NCBI GenBank assembly: GCA_051647685.1
Contig: JBOFEG010000041.1
Location: forward strand, 62,001 to 126,000
Origin: CALTSX01 sp051647685
GTDB lineage: Bacteria > Chlamydiota > Chlamydiia > Chlamydiales > CALTSX01
DNA: 64,000 nucleotides
Reading direction: 5' to 3'
Positions within the stretch are counted from its first letter, which is position 1, and each line of letters opens with the position of its first letter. Under the pieces are notes generated by a model that saw nothing but the letters and a program-made list of their open reading frames with translations, ran no database searches and was not told where the DNA came from. Positions 40,301-48,913 of the stretch are shown here, piece by piece. The position numbers were made by a program, and so were the translations under genes.

Positions 40301-42386
40301 TTATAGATCGAAGACTCTTAAGTAACTTACGGACATCAGAATATACTCTAAAAACTGCAATAGGAGAGGTTCGCAGATTTTTTACATCTATGCATAACGT
40401 TTTTAGGGTCTTCCACAAAGTAACGTGTGGAAGAACAAAAGAACTTGCTTTATCGGTAGTTATAGGTAATTCTTTACATAAAAGAGCGATTTCCTCACTC
40501 ATATCTTTCCCAAGTAAAACTTTTGCAAAACTCTTAATATTTTCAACATCCAGCTGAGAAAGGCCGCTGGATGCAAACATCTTCCGTACTTGCTCTTTCA
40601 ATATGGCTGGAACTACAATTTCAGAAGATTGCACTTCAGCTCGCAGCCTGTGTTGTTTTTCTATTACACATTCTTCTATGTCAAGTCCGGTTGATATAAT
40701 TCCAATATACTCCTCATCCGAGAGTTGCCCTGCGTCATATAATTTATTAGCACTTTCTAATAATGCAGAAACACCATTCCCTACATTCGAGAGAGTTTCA
40801 TCACTAATATTGTGATTATTTTCGATAGACTTACAATAATTGATAAATGCATGCAGTCGCATCTGCAAGAATGTTTTTTCCGTCGACTCAAGTGACGATT
40901 CACTGGTTTCCAAATGATAAATTTTGATGTAATCTAATAAACCTTGACTCGCAACTTTGGAGCCTGATAGGATATGAGATTCAGTTGGGCTAGCGTAGCG
41001 CGACAAAAATTGCTTTATATTCTCAGAGGAAGAGATAGAAGATTCCTCTCCGTCTCTGGGATTAAGTAATTCCAAGAAAGATTCCGTTTGTAAAAGGTTT
41101 TTAGGTACCTTATAAGAGTAAACTTTCATTGGAGAGGACTCTCCATATATCCGGATATTGTATGCAGAGTTCTTCCTATCTCTTGCATAGAGATTGATCT
41201 GACAATGTGTATCCGATTGGTGTCTAATCTCTAGCCAGCCTCGGTCTTTTTGTGGCAACTGGTTATGCCATATTTGTAAAAGAGGTTGTGGATCTCTCCC
41301 AGCTTTTTCAACTAATTGATTAATTTCTGACATCGCTGTATTTTGAATTGCACAAGCGATCATCTCAAATTCTTTCTCAAAAATCTGATTCAATTTTTCA
41401 GGAGATATAGGCTGGTCAGAGGGGTCATTGATACCGTTTTGTAACAGTAAATCCCAAATTATTCCTGTCAAAGATTCTTTCGGAGGAGATAGCTCTGCAC
41501 TACTGGATAACAGTTGTTGCAACGAGCTTGGTAGATTATGTCCAAGGGTGGATTCTTGATGAAGACTTGAGTATTGATTTAATAAGATAGCGCGAATTTC
41601 TTCTTGTATCTCTGTGAAAAGTTTCTTTTTCCAATTTGTATTGAGGTTCGTTTGTAATTGTTCTTTTACCTTAGAGTAAACAGTTTGATATAAATTATCA
41701 TGCTTAGATCTAATCTGCTGCATACCATATTTTATATAATAGGATAACGGAGAGTTAGTAGTATTCGCTTCTTTTTCGAAAAGAAGGACTATATAGTCGT
41801 TTTCCCCTCTAAAATTCTGGATTTTTTGGGATAAGTCTCTAGAGATTTGCTCGATTTTTCTCGGTTGATCCTTCACTTTTTGAATTTGCTGCTGTTTGTT
41901 GTAGGCTTTTTCCCAACTTGAGAGAGACTGGCTTAAGGAGGTATCGCCATTATAAGCGAGAAACTTCCTTGCAAATTTCATAACTCCCTTGCTATCAACG
42001 TCTTTACTCAATATTACATCTACCAGAGCCTCATTGGAGACCTTGAAATTGGGATATTTTTTATGAAATAAAGAGTGATCTCGAATCCAGGCTTTATTAC
42101 TCGATTTTAGCTCATCCAGGGGGGTATTAGGTAGCTCAATTGAGTCTTTATTTAGCTGATTAGAAGGGCTAAAAAATTTTCTTCCTATGGATGCAGTAGC
42201 CTCTGAGCCTAAAGTACATAGCTTAGATATATAGTAATTGTTTAAAAAAAAGCTTTTCCAAGCTGCTCCCTCTTCTTTCATAAAAGAGAAAAGACTATTA
42301 GCGCAGAGAGAAATCTTCTCAAAGCTATAGAGAGCTGCTTCATTGACAGAATAGACTATATGGTCTTGTAATGTGTTTATTCTCAT
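37287..42386 (-). CDS. very large protein of unknown function (about 1,699 residues)
   Basis: An uninterrupted 5.1-kb frame from ATG 42386 (an in-frame TTG at 42398 is less likely). No signal peptide. Most of it is helical and Gln/Ser/Leu/Lys-rich, with long coiled-coil-prone stretches at about 160-220 and 1480-1600. One hydrophobic block near 690-755 (ALLSFIPYIYLVVACC, AVACLVVGAIALYMLF) has two close-set membrane helices. I recognise no enzyme domain. Size, helical character and central hairpin would fit a T3SS-exported effector or an envelope/inclusion protein, but this is inference. Codon use resembles its neighbours. Confidence 0.85.
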   Translation of the reverse strand: MRINTLQDHIVYSVNEAALYSFEKISLCANSLFSFMKEEGAAWKSFFLNNYYISKLCTLGSEATASIGRKFFSPSNQLNKDSIELPNTPLDELKSSNKAWIRDHSLFHKKYPNFKVSNEALVDVILSKDVDSKGVMKFARKFLAYNGDTSLSQSLSSWEKAYNKQQQIQKVKDQPRKIEQISRDLSQKIQNFRGENDYIVLLFEKEANTTNSPLSYYIKYGMQQIRSKHDNLYQTVYSKVKEQLQTNLNTNWKKKLFTEIQEEIRAILLNQYSSLHQESTLGHNLPSSLQQLLSSSAELSPPKESLTGIIWDLLLQNGINDPSDQPISPEKLNQIFEKEFEMIACAIQNTAMSEINQLVEKAGRDPQPLLQIWHNQLPQKDRGWLEIRHQSDTHCQINLYARDRKNSAYNIRIYGESSPMKVYSYKVPKNLLQTESFLELLNPRDGEESSISSSENIKQFLSRYASPTESHILSGSKVASQGLLDYIKIYHLETSESSLESTEKTFLQMRLHAFINYCKSIENNHNISDETLSNVGNGVSALLESANKLYDAGQLSDEEYIGIISTGLDIEECVIEKQHRLRAEVQSSEIVVPAILKEQVRKMFASSGLSQLDVENIKSFAKVLLGKDMSEEIALLCKELPITTDKASSFVLPHVTLWKTLKTLCIDVKNLRTSPIAVFRVYSDVRKLLKSLRSIIALLSFIPYIYLVVACCTNPVTAVACLVVGAIALYMLFNMPELEPVLNILGAILNFQKEVYTFLLTRLIVRAIQLGDIALHWNKMAPMKLGRSLLTDNISNRLSFSLDAPMDPDQQSIPKELIPLQKFHPDIEIWADTEKPQGISDISLPKLSMEFHIQQQNGIKRAYVSGQSGFYIADVITDRKLESIDFAHLVLENEQGDKKICVVPRSEGRLILQTILKMANSYSRKSVDMLSNYMQNRMLENTHIVYYYDLVDGELASQNFDAISYLITHYITSGDTIRSQKLVHQLKKMKAHRALENPNATLKTLEQISSVLPNLMDSKIAKIILELSTLCTEIPMESKAFPVFLRAYEHYISSKKSDGRSYLSEAQESLLAHHLKDNNVEEQIFSGMGKLALATQTPLVQTLLLLGNNIIDTSFSKFFGKEDYVPASIKNYELQRKYLQGDNNKLSLLMGLMLNNLINPYFSIGKDMVNISKVINANGINILEELPLLISKLNGEKSTLKSDYPLALAILLLYLSQYQAPSKTPITESIKQAMPLVYGTSAVIRDSLSAFLTEPTNLFKLEEKGIGVFLEAFLGIFSDNMANTYVDKIGVKTYISEDSIISPYSRNVTQSGLTTLRNYLDINSKYKQQLLRNESNSTFPELEIGIDYTNLHALEQNILGTYQKINDDFLQKQDNPSNTRPTLDIQRGSSTENQIMNIANWYGDGRDREGNTSSYTLRSGKSRQSLVKSLKQTYDTLQEHTLEQAKTIEDLLMHRPKNLSLLTNRIKEYTQDISNNAKAIEQTQKDIRESSSTQSTIKKIATGVLGYINTLIETPTLGHLQFFKNSQIEQHVKRQKNLLQESESVKSKRRQLFQSIITAFKPETSLSLNEVYAYFCQGKDALIIQSLGLDEDQWKILKEQLYRYMILQKHLSSAAYIHGLSRNATQGLQENIDLIGHQLDIISHSIDSPEESEISIRSRLQFEQKLGRFLPPDLRKGFKEIVNGSMKNFQTIYQFSASR

Positions 42387-42526
42387 AGTGTAAGGCAATT
42401 AAATTCGCTTTTATTGCCTTATATTATAACTTAATTACCAATAAATTTATATAATTACATTATTAATTTTATTATAAGACTCAAAATAATGCGTTTATTT
42501 CACATTTTTAATATATATAGATATAA

Positions 42527-43273
42527 ATGCGTAAAATACTTATATATATATTAATTATTTTAATTTCGTCTGGCTCTCCTGGATGCAAATCCCAAAAAAC
42601 CGTATACCGGATTGGGATTGACCCCTATTTTTACCCATTGTCTATCCACAGAAGGACAGAAATGGTGACTGGGTTTTCCTTAGAATTGCTCGAAAAGATC
42701 GGTTTGATGGAAAATGTTCATTTTATCCCAATCCAGATGAATTGGAATAATCTACTCTACGGCCTGGATAAGAAGAGTTATGAAGCCGCCCTTTCCTTTC
42801 TTCAGCCCTATCTATTCAATGAAAAAAAATACAGATTTTCCAATCCCTACTTCTCTGTTGGTCTAATTCTCCTCGTGGAAGAAAAATTTGATATTTTTTC
42901 TCTTGAAGATCTGAGCAACAAGGAACTAATTATTCCAAGATCGCCAGACCTAATGCAAGTATTGGAGCGATATCCCAAAATTTATAAAAGATTCTATAAT
43001 AGTCCAGAAGATGGCTTTAATGTATTGATTCAAGGGAAAACATCTGGCGCAGTAATGGAAAATTATATTGCCAGTGGATTTTTGCGAGAACCTTATCCTG
43101 GAAAAGTAGTTGCTATTCCACAGTTTATAACCAATAAAGGTATCTATCTTCTCACCACAACTGGAAAGAATGAAAAAATACTAAAAATATTTAATCGCGG
43201 ATTACAAAAAATGAAAGAAGGAGGAGAGTATGATGATTTAGTAAAAAAATGGAATTTAGATTTTATTCAGTAA
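42527..43273 (+). CDS. solute-binding lipoprotein of a polar amino-acid ABC transporter (SBP family 3)
   Basis: 248 residues. A short signal ending SGSPGC gives a lipidated Cys at about 20. The family 3 fold follows: YRIGIDPYFYPLS at the start of lobe 1, TGFSLELLEKIG, then YEAALSFLQPYLFN, FSVGLILLVEE, and the C-terminal MKEGGEYDDLVKKWNLDF. Chlamydiae use such proteins (ArtJ/GlnH type) to gather amino acids. No permease or ATPase is adjacent. Some ligand-pocket residues differ from classic arginine binders, so the ligand is unknown. Confidence 0.82.
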   Translation: MRKILIYILIILISSGSPGCKSQKTVYRIGIDPYFYPLSIHRRTEMVTGFSLELLEKIGLMENVHFIPIQMNWNNLLYGLDKKSYEAALSFLQPYLFNEKKYRFSNPYFSVGLILLVEEKFDIFSLEDLSNKELIIPRSPDLMQVLERYPKIYKRFYNSPEDGFNVLIQGKTSGAVMENYIASGFLREPYPGKVVAIPQFITNKGIYLLTTTGKNEKILKIFNRGLQKMKEGGEYDDLVKKWNLDFIQ

Positions 43274-43346
43274 ATTTTTTTCTCAAAATTATTCTTCTCA
43301 TTTAATCTTTATATAAGTAAAGTTTTTCTTTTTAAGTAGGAATTAT

Positions 43347-43655
43347 ATGCATCACATATGTAGCACTCAATTGCACTTTCCTCCTCAAGAAGAGTTACAA
43401 TCTTCTATAGAGAATTATAAAGCTATATATAGTCCTTGGTTACGAGAAGAGAAAATGATCCACATCTTTGCAAGTGGTTTTGCAGGACGAACGCGGTCCC
43501 CTCACGGACTTGGAATGAATATACGCCTATTATTATCTGCTTGGAATAATGAGATTCCTATAGAGAGTCGCATAGATATCTATAATATATTTAAGAGAGT
43601 GCTGACAGATATCGCAACAGAATATTCCAGTCGTCAACGTTCTCTAGACTTATGA
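43347..43655 (+). CDS. small protein of unknown function
   Basis: 102 residues, no signal or membrane helix, no recognised motif. A central RTRSPHGLGMNIRLLLSAW segment looks structured. A GTAGGA-type ribosome site lies before ATG 43347, and its stop overlaps the glycosyltransferase start by four bases (ATGA), which supports translation. Function cannot be inferred; it may be tied to the glycosyltransferase. Confidence 0.65.
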   Translation: MHHICSTQLHFPPQEELQSSIENYKAIYSPWLREEKMIHIFASGFAGRTRSPHGLGMNIRLLLSAWNNEIPIESRIDIYNIFKRVLTDIATEYSSRQRSLDL

Positions 43656-44593
43656 GAATTGCCGTTATTATTGTCAATTGGAATGGAAAGGGCGACACGC
43701 TGCAATGTTTGAACTCTTTATCTAAAGAATCGTATACTAAAAAAGATATTATTGTAGTGGACAATGGTTCTACAGATGGTTCAGTAAACGCTATCAAAGA
43801 GCTATTTCCAAAAATTACTCTATTGCCAGAGCCAAAGAATATTGGATTTGCTGCTGCAAATAACAAAGGAATTGAAAAGGCTCTGAAACGCAGTTGTGAT
43901 GCTGTTATTCTTTTAAATAACGATACTACAGTAGACGAGAAATGTATTTCTTCTTTCTTAAGTACCTATAAAAAGTATCCCAACACTATATTAGGTGCAA
44001 AGATCTACCAAATGCATAATCCCGCTTATTTAGATCATTTGGGAGGAAACTGGAATAGTAGCACAGCTAATTTTGATCTTATCGGTAAAGGTGAGCTCGG
44101 TGAAATAAACCATTTAGCCCCTATTACAATGGATTATGCTTGTGGATGTGCATTATTTATTCCTACTCTCGTAGTAAAACAGGTCGGAATGCTCGATGCA
44201 GATTATTTTCTTTATTGGGAAGATAGCGATTTTTGTTTCCGAGCTAAACGTCTAGGCTATGTAACTCGTCTCTGTCCATCGGCAAAAGTATGGCATATAG
44301 GTTCCAGTTCGATGAGTACCCATTCAATACAAACAATTTATTTTTGGTGGAGAAATCGATTGCTTTGGATAGATAAAAACCTCACCTTTGGCGAGAAAAA
44401 AAACTTGTGGAAAAAAATTATTTACAGAGAAATATTGCGGACCTACAAATTGTATATTCTACATTGGACTCAATGGAAAATATATAGACAATATGAAAAA
44501 AAGGACTGTTCATATTCTAAGCGTGAGAGGCGCTTATTACATTATTCAGCCGCATGTCGAGGTATTTATCACTATATGATTAGAAAATTCTAA
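43652..44593 (+). CDS. glycosyltransferase family 2 (rhamnosyltransferase-like)
   Basis: 313 residues, GT-A fold. VIIVNWNGKGDTLQCL at the N-terminus, VVDNGSTDGS for nucleotide-sugar binding, LNNDTTV as the metal-binding DxD-like site, and WEDSDFCFRAKRLGY plus WHIGSSS in the acceptor region, the pattern of WbbL-like sugar transferases. The acceptor is probably a surface glycan or LPS, but the sugar cannot be told. The C-terminal 90 residues are basic and aromatic, suited to membrane association. Its stop abuts the convergent kinase gene. Confidence 0.87.
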   Translation: MRIAVIIVNWNGKGDTLQCLNSLSKESYTKKDIIVVDNGSTDGSVNAIKELFPKITLLPEPKNIGFAAANNKGIEKALKRSCDAVILLNNDTTVDEKCISSFLSTYKKYPNTILGAKIYQMHNPAYLDHLGGNWNSSTANFDLIGKGELGEINHLAPITMDYACGCALFIPTLVVKQVGMLDADYFLYWEDSDFCFRAKRLGYVTRLCPSAKVWHIGSSSMSTHSIQTIYFWWRNRLLWIDKNLTFGEKKNLWKKIIYREILRTYKLYILHWTQWKIYRQYEKKDCSYSKRERRLLHYSAACRGIYHYMIRKF

Positions 44594-46171
44594 TTATTCT
44601 GACCTACGTAGTATAAGTACTCCATGAGAATGTTGGTTTGTTATTTCCAGCCCTTCTAAGCAAACATCCAATATGTGCTGGCTACAATTGTTAGGAGATA
44701 GGTGTTTAGTTTCCAAAAATGCATTTTGAATTTTCTCTACATCATTGCTGGAAAGTGTGTAGAGCAATAAACTATCGCCTGCCTCCCAATGCTCAGTTAC
44801 CACATCAAAGGAAGTTATTGGTTCTTTTCCTAAAGGTGCATTCCTATTATTTAATTCTCTTAAATTAGATTGACCTACTATAAAATGCCAGATGGATGGA
44901 AAGCCACAGGATACAAAGGTAAAAATATTTTGTGGCAATGAAATATAGATAAAATGGGCGTAAAATATAGCATCTAAGTCTTTGGAGACAAAAAATTCAT
45001 TTATTTTAAATAGCACATTTTTAATGTCCATATTATGAGTATTTTGTACTACATAAGTATGTAAGCAACTCTTTAGCATAGCCAGTATGACTAAATCCTC
45101 GATTCCATTTCTATGAGATTGAGCAAGCACAATAAAATACTGACCTTTTCCAAGAGAAAAGAATTCAAAGAGTACATTGCAACCGAGCAATTGCGTCATT
45201 TTCGCAATTCCTACTTCAATTCCCAACCAATTTTTAGGAATTTCCATAGACAATTTATTGTAGGCAATTCGTATTTCTTCTCTAATTTCTTTTGTCTCAT
45301 CGTCATGACTTCGATCTTGCACATACGATTCGTTTTGTAGATATTTAGAAACATCAATAATAAAATCAACCGTATCTACGTAACGCTCTTTTAAATCTGT
45401 ATGCAGCGCTTTTGCGACAATAGGCCTGAGATGTTTTGGCAAGAAAGATAATTGAACTATTCCAAAACTAAGTTTTCCAATGACTAATTCATACAATATA
45501 ACTCCAAGCGAATAAATATCGCTTGCAAATGTCACATGAGATGGGTCTTTCTTTTGTTCTGGACTCATATAACTAGGTGTACCTAAAACTGTTTTAGAAT
45601 TCCTAGTCGATGGCGCTTGATCTGCAACAAGCCTTGCAATTCCAAAGTCAATGACTTTGACTTTACCAGTTTCTGTAATGAGTATGTTTTCAGGTTTCAG
45701 ATCTCTATGGATTACATTGTGCGTATGTAAATGCAGGAGGGCATAGGATACCTCAAGTACTATTTCTAACGATTTTTTAAGTGACAAACTGTGCTGCAGG
45801 ATAAATTGCTTGAGAGATACTCCTCTTATGAATTCCATGGCGATATAAAGGCCATTTTCCCACTCCCCTTGTCCATATAATTTTACAATATTGGGATGGT
45901 CACTAAGAGCAATAATTTTTGCTTCTCGCAAGAATTGTTCAACAATCTCAGGGTGTTTGCAATATCCAGGAGAGAGTACTTTGACTACAAGGGTTTCGCC
46001 CTTTTTTGACTGAGCGAGATATAAAATACTCATTCCCCCTTGAGTGAGTAGGCCTTCTATTTTATAAGGACCGATTGTTTTAGGGAGTTCTTTTGATAAT
46101 GCTTCTTTAGGAATGTGTGGAAGCGTTACTTGTTCGAAAAACTTTTTTTCCAAACTCATGCCCCTATGCAT
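44594..46171 (-). CDS. T3SS-operon Ser/Thr kinase fused to a degenerate SpoIIE/PP2C-like domain (Pkn5 position)
   Basis: 525 residues. The N-terminal Hanks-type kinase (about 35-285) has Lys64 in VVKV, IHRDLKPEN (Asp157), DFG (175-177) and SPEQ, so the catalytic residues are intact; the Gly loop is GLLTQGGMS. The C-terminal half (about 310-515) follows SpoIIE/RsbU phosphatases in outline (FVSCGFPSIWHFIVG, NAPLG, AGDSLLLYTL), but the metal-binding DxSGHG equivalent is VLAQSHRNG and the final aspartate motif is lost. It closes the T3SS operon, overlapping sctQ by eight bases, where Chlamydia has pkn5. Confidence 0.85.
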   Translation of the reverse strand: MHRGMSLEKKFFEQVTLPHIPKEALSKELPKTIGPYKIEGLLTQGGMSILYLAQSKKGETLVVKVLSPGYCKHPEIVEQFLREAKIIALSDHPNIVKLYGQGEWENGLYIAMEFIRGVSLKQFILQHSLSLKKSLEIVLEVSYALLHLHTHNVIHRDLKPENILITETGKVKVIDFGIARLVADQAPSTRNSKTVLGTPSYMSPEQKKDPSHVTFASDIYSLGVILYELVIGKLSFGIVQLSFLPKHLRPIVAKALHTDLKERYVDTVDFIIDVSKYLQNESYVQDRSHDDETKEIREEIRIAYNKLSMEIPKNWLGIEVGIAKMTQLLGCNVLFEFFSLGKGQYFIVLAQSHRNGIEDLVILAMLKSCLHTYVVQNTHNMDIKNVLFKINEFFVSKDLDAIFYAHFIYISLPQNIFTFVSCGFPSIWHFIVGQSNLRELNNRNAPLGKEPITSFDVVTEHWEAGDSLLLYTLSSNDVEKIQNAFLETKHLSPNNCSQHILDVCLEGLEITNQHSHGVLILRRSE

Positions 46172-47282
46172 TGATATTTAATATGCGTATGCCAACTCTA
46201 TCTTCTAGCTGTAAAAGTTCACCACTTCCAATTCTCTGTCCGTTAACATTGAGATATACTGGATCATTGGTGGAAATGCCCAGTTCTAAAAAATCACCGG
46301 GGCTCAATTGTAATAGTTTTTCCATAGTGAGCGATATACGAGCGATCTCTACTCGAATGAGTAAAGGAATTTCCCGCAATGATTCTGCGCTCTTCTTCTG
46401 TTTTGGAGAACTATTTTCTTCCTCAACTTCTTTTGGTGTATCTTCCGAGATCACATCAAAATTTTCTGTCATATCTACCCCATAATAATCTGCATAATCT
46501 GTAATTGTAATTCGCCCGCCGTCAAGAGTCACATGGAAGAGAGGTTTTCCAGTAAGTCCGAGTGTAATCTCATCTCCATTTTGCAAAAATAAAAAATCAC
46601 CAGTTTTTAAAGAACGGAGTTCGCTCCATGTAAGACTACTCTGCCCTCTTTCTATTTGGCATAGTACTTCTATGCCGGATAATCTGGTGCAATCTCTAAA
46701 GGGATTCATTGTTGCAAAATGTCGTTTAAAAGATTCTTGGAAGGGTTTAGAAAATATACAACGAATCCAAGCTGAGTGATCTTTATTTTTTAACTCAACA
46801 TCGATCAAATAAGAATTTTCCAAAAATGGAATATCCTCTTCTTTAATATGAAAAGTAAGTCCTTCAGAAATGGGCATTTCTTCCAAAGCAAGCAGTGATT
46901 TAATAATAAGAAATCGAAAGAAGCCCTCTTGTATTTCTTTTGTAATAAATCCAGTAGACTCAGCGTCCTGCTGTATCAACCAAGAAGATATTTTATGTAT
47001 GCTATCTTTTGAGGCAGCAAGATATATATTATGCTCAAGTGGCATTGTTTCAAGTGTGAAAATTATAGGAGAATCCCCAAGTCCAAGTAATAACTGATCG
47101 CTCTTCTTCCAATCCGCCTTACCGTATATAACTTGTATATCTTTTCCAAAAATAGAAGATATTTTCTTGGAAAAATGGTTCCAATCCAAAGAGATTCTAT
47201 TAGGCCAAGCCGGAAATTCTCCGCTATCGAGCAGTAGAGATTGAATACGCAGAGGAAGATAGGGCTTCATGTTATGACTCAT
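46164..47282 (-). CDS. sctQ: T3SS cytoplasmic C-ring protein SctQ (CdsQ)
   Basis: 372 residues. The C-terminal SpoA/FliN domain (about 300-370) shows LLIRVEIARISLTMEKLLQLSPGD and VYLNVNGQRIGSGEL, with a second SpoA-like segment in the middle (TWSELRSLKTGDFLFL). SctQ forms the sorting platform under the injectisome and recruits SctN through SctL. The N-terminal half is divergent. Overlaps its neighbours by four and eight bases. Order sctP-sctQ-kinase is the chlamydial one. Confidence 0.88.
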   Translation of the reverse strand: MSHNMKPYLPLRIQSLLLDSGEFPAWPNRISLDWNHFSKKISSIFGKDIQVIYGKADWKKSDQLLLGLGDSPIIFTLETMPLEHNIYLAASKDSIHKISSWLIQQDAESTGFITKEIQEGFFRFLIIKSLLALEEMPISEGLTFHIKEEDIPFLENSYLIDVELKNKDHSAWIRCIFSKPFQESFKRHFATMNPFRDCTRLSGIEVLCQIERGQSSLTWSELRSLKTGDFLFLQNGDEITLGLTGKPLFHVTLDGGRITITDYADYYGVDMTENFDVISEDTPKEVEEENSSPKQKKSAESLREIPLLIRVEIARISLTMEKLLQLSPGDFLELGISTNDPVYLNVNGQRIGSGELLQLEDRVGIRILNINA

Positions 47283-48415
47283 TCACCTCTTCTTCTCTTT
47301 CTGACAACCTTCTTATCTTGTAACAAAGTAGGCCTGCGTATATTTACATCTAAGGATAATTTGCTCTCGCGGAAATTAGCGACAAATTCCCCGTGATATT
47401 TATTAAAATAATGAACTGCTTCAGGGCTTCCTCTCAGTTCTACATTACAGGATCTTGGATTGGTATCAAAGAATTCCAAAAGCACCTCACTTTTGTCTAA
47501 AAGTGAACCAGGCTTATTAATAGTTACTGTACAATCTGTAATTCCAGAGATATTTTGTTTAATTGTTATAGTAGCGACGAGTTGTTCAAATAACTCAAAA
47601 AAATCTGGTGGTAGAGACATAATAGCTTTAGGAGAAATAGACGATGACGATTGTATTGTAGTCAAAGGAGAAAGAGGTACTGAGACATTTTCAGTTGGCT
47701 CTATCTGCTTTTGATCAATAGTCGTTGGGGATTCAGATTCTGAATGAACCTCCTTAGTCTCTAGTTCATCTTCGACATTGCTCTCAATTCGTTTATTATC
47801 TATTAATTCTGCGACAATAGGTTCTTCTTTTTTGTGTATTTCTTGCTTTTTGGATATTTCAAAAATTCCTTGTGATGAGAAAACTTTATCAGCATTTGTC
47901 TCCGCTTTCTGCAGATTTTTCTTATGCTCTCTTTCAAAGTCTGTATATAAAGAAGATTTATAGGAAGGTGAACGCATAGTCTCATCAAATTTGCGCATTT
48001 TGCGAGCATTATCCTCTCGAATTTTTTCTTCGCCATCCTTAAGTTGTTTATTCGTACCACGATTGTGATCTATTACAAACATATCCCTATCCTCTTTTTC
48101 AATATTCTTATCTGTGCGCGTCTCTTTAGAATGCTTACTACTTCTTATCGACTTTTGAATCATATCACGAATTTGCTGATTGAGTGAAGTGCTCTTTTTT
48201 TTTGTGTTTTTTCTAATTTTTGCATTGGAAATTTCTACTCGATTCGATTGTATAGGTTGATGAATATTAACAATTACAACAGATTCCGCATCTGCGTCTT
48301 GCAGAGCTTTTGCAAAGGAAGTTTGCAATGTCACAGCCCCCACCTGAAAATTTATTACATCTGAAATGCTCACTTTTGGTGGTTCTTGAAAGCCTGAATT
48401 GGTAGGAATACCCAT
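47279..48415 (-). CDS. sctP: T3SS needle-length/substrate-switch protein SctP (CdsP)
   Basis: 378 residues with a long charged, low-complexity middle (about 70-240, Lys/Glu/Arg-rich) and a folded C-terminal part (about 270-370). That is the layout of SctP/YscP-type rulers, where the middle sets length and the C-terminal domain switches specificity. Sequence similarity itself is weak, so the call rests on layout and on position between sctO and sctQ, as in Chlamydia. Starts four bases ahead of the sctO stop. Confidence 0.72.
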   Translation of the reverse strand: MGIPTNSGFQEPPKVSISDVINFQVGAVTLQTSFAKALQDADAESVVIVNIHQPIQSNRVEISNAKIRKNTKKKSTSLNQQIRDMIQKSIRSSKHSKETRTDKNIEKEDRDMFVIDHNRGTNKQLKDGEEKIREDNARKMRKFDETMRSPSYKSSLYTDFEREHKKNLQKAETNADKVFSSQGIFEISKKQEIHKKEEPIVAELIDNKRIESNVEDELETKEVHSESESPTTIDQKQIEPTENVSVPLSPLTTIQSSSSISPKAIMSLPPDFFELFEQLVATITIKQNISGITDCTVTINKPGSLLDKSEVLLEFFDTNPRSCNVELRGSPEAVHYFNKYHGEFVANFRESKLSLDVNIRRPTLLQDKKVVRKRRRGE

Positions 48416-48418
48416 AGA

Positions 48419-48907
48419 TTATAATCCAGGTGGCTTTTTTCTATGTCGAACAGAGCCTATCTCATCGATCACTCGATTTTCTTCTTGAAGTTCTATATAT
48501 TTCTCTTGTTTTTTCCATTCTTTTTTATGCTGTCCAATTTTGTCGAGTTCTTTTTGACGGAAAAATAGTTCTTGCTTGGCGACTTCCACCTCTCTTTCGG
48601 CCTCTTGGACTTTGCCTTCTTGCCGATTTACATCCTCTTCTTTAGCTGCCAATTCCTCTTCTACAAGTCTTCGATATTGCTCCATCTGTTGGATCTTATC
48701 AGTGGTTGTGCCTTTATCTAATTCTCGTTGCATTTGTTCGAGTTTTTTATCTCGGTGATTCGCTACCTTATCTCTTTCGCGTTTCACATTTTCTAGTTGC
48801 TTCTCTTCTTGCGTGAGGAGATGTTTCTTTTGCTGTAAGGTCAGCTCTGCATCATCACATCTCTTCTTTTTAATCTGGATTAGTTGTTCTAATGGATATC
48901 CTTTCAT
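48419..48907 (-). CDS. sctO: T3SS ATPase stalk protein SctO (CdsO)
   Basis: 162 residues, almost wholly coiled coil with Lys/Glu/Gln heptads, starting with the YscO/FliJ-like PLEQLIQIKKKRCDDAE segment. SctO inserts into the SctN hexamer and couples ATP hydrolysis to export. It immediately follows sctN (about six bases) and precedes sctP. Confidence 0.88.
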   Translation of the reverse strand: MKGYPLEQLIQIKKKRCDDAELTLQQKKHLLTQEEKQLENVKRERDKVANHRDKKLEQMQRELDKGTTTDKIQQMEQYRRLVEEELAAKEEDVNRQEGKVQEAEREVEVAKQELFFRQKELDKIGQHKKEWKKQEKYIELQEENRVIDEIGSVRHRKKPPGL

Positions 48908-48913
48908 AAATCA

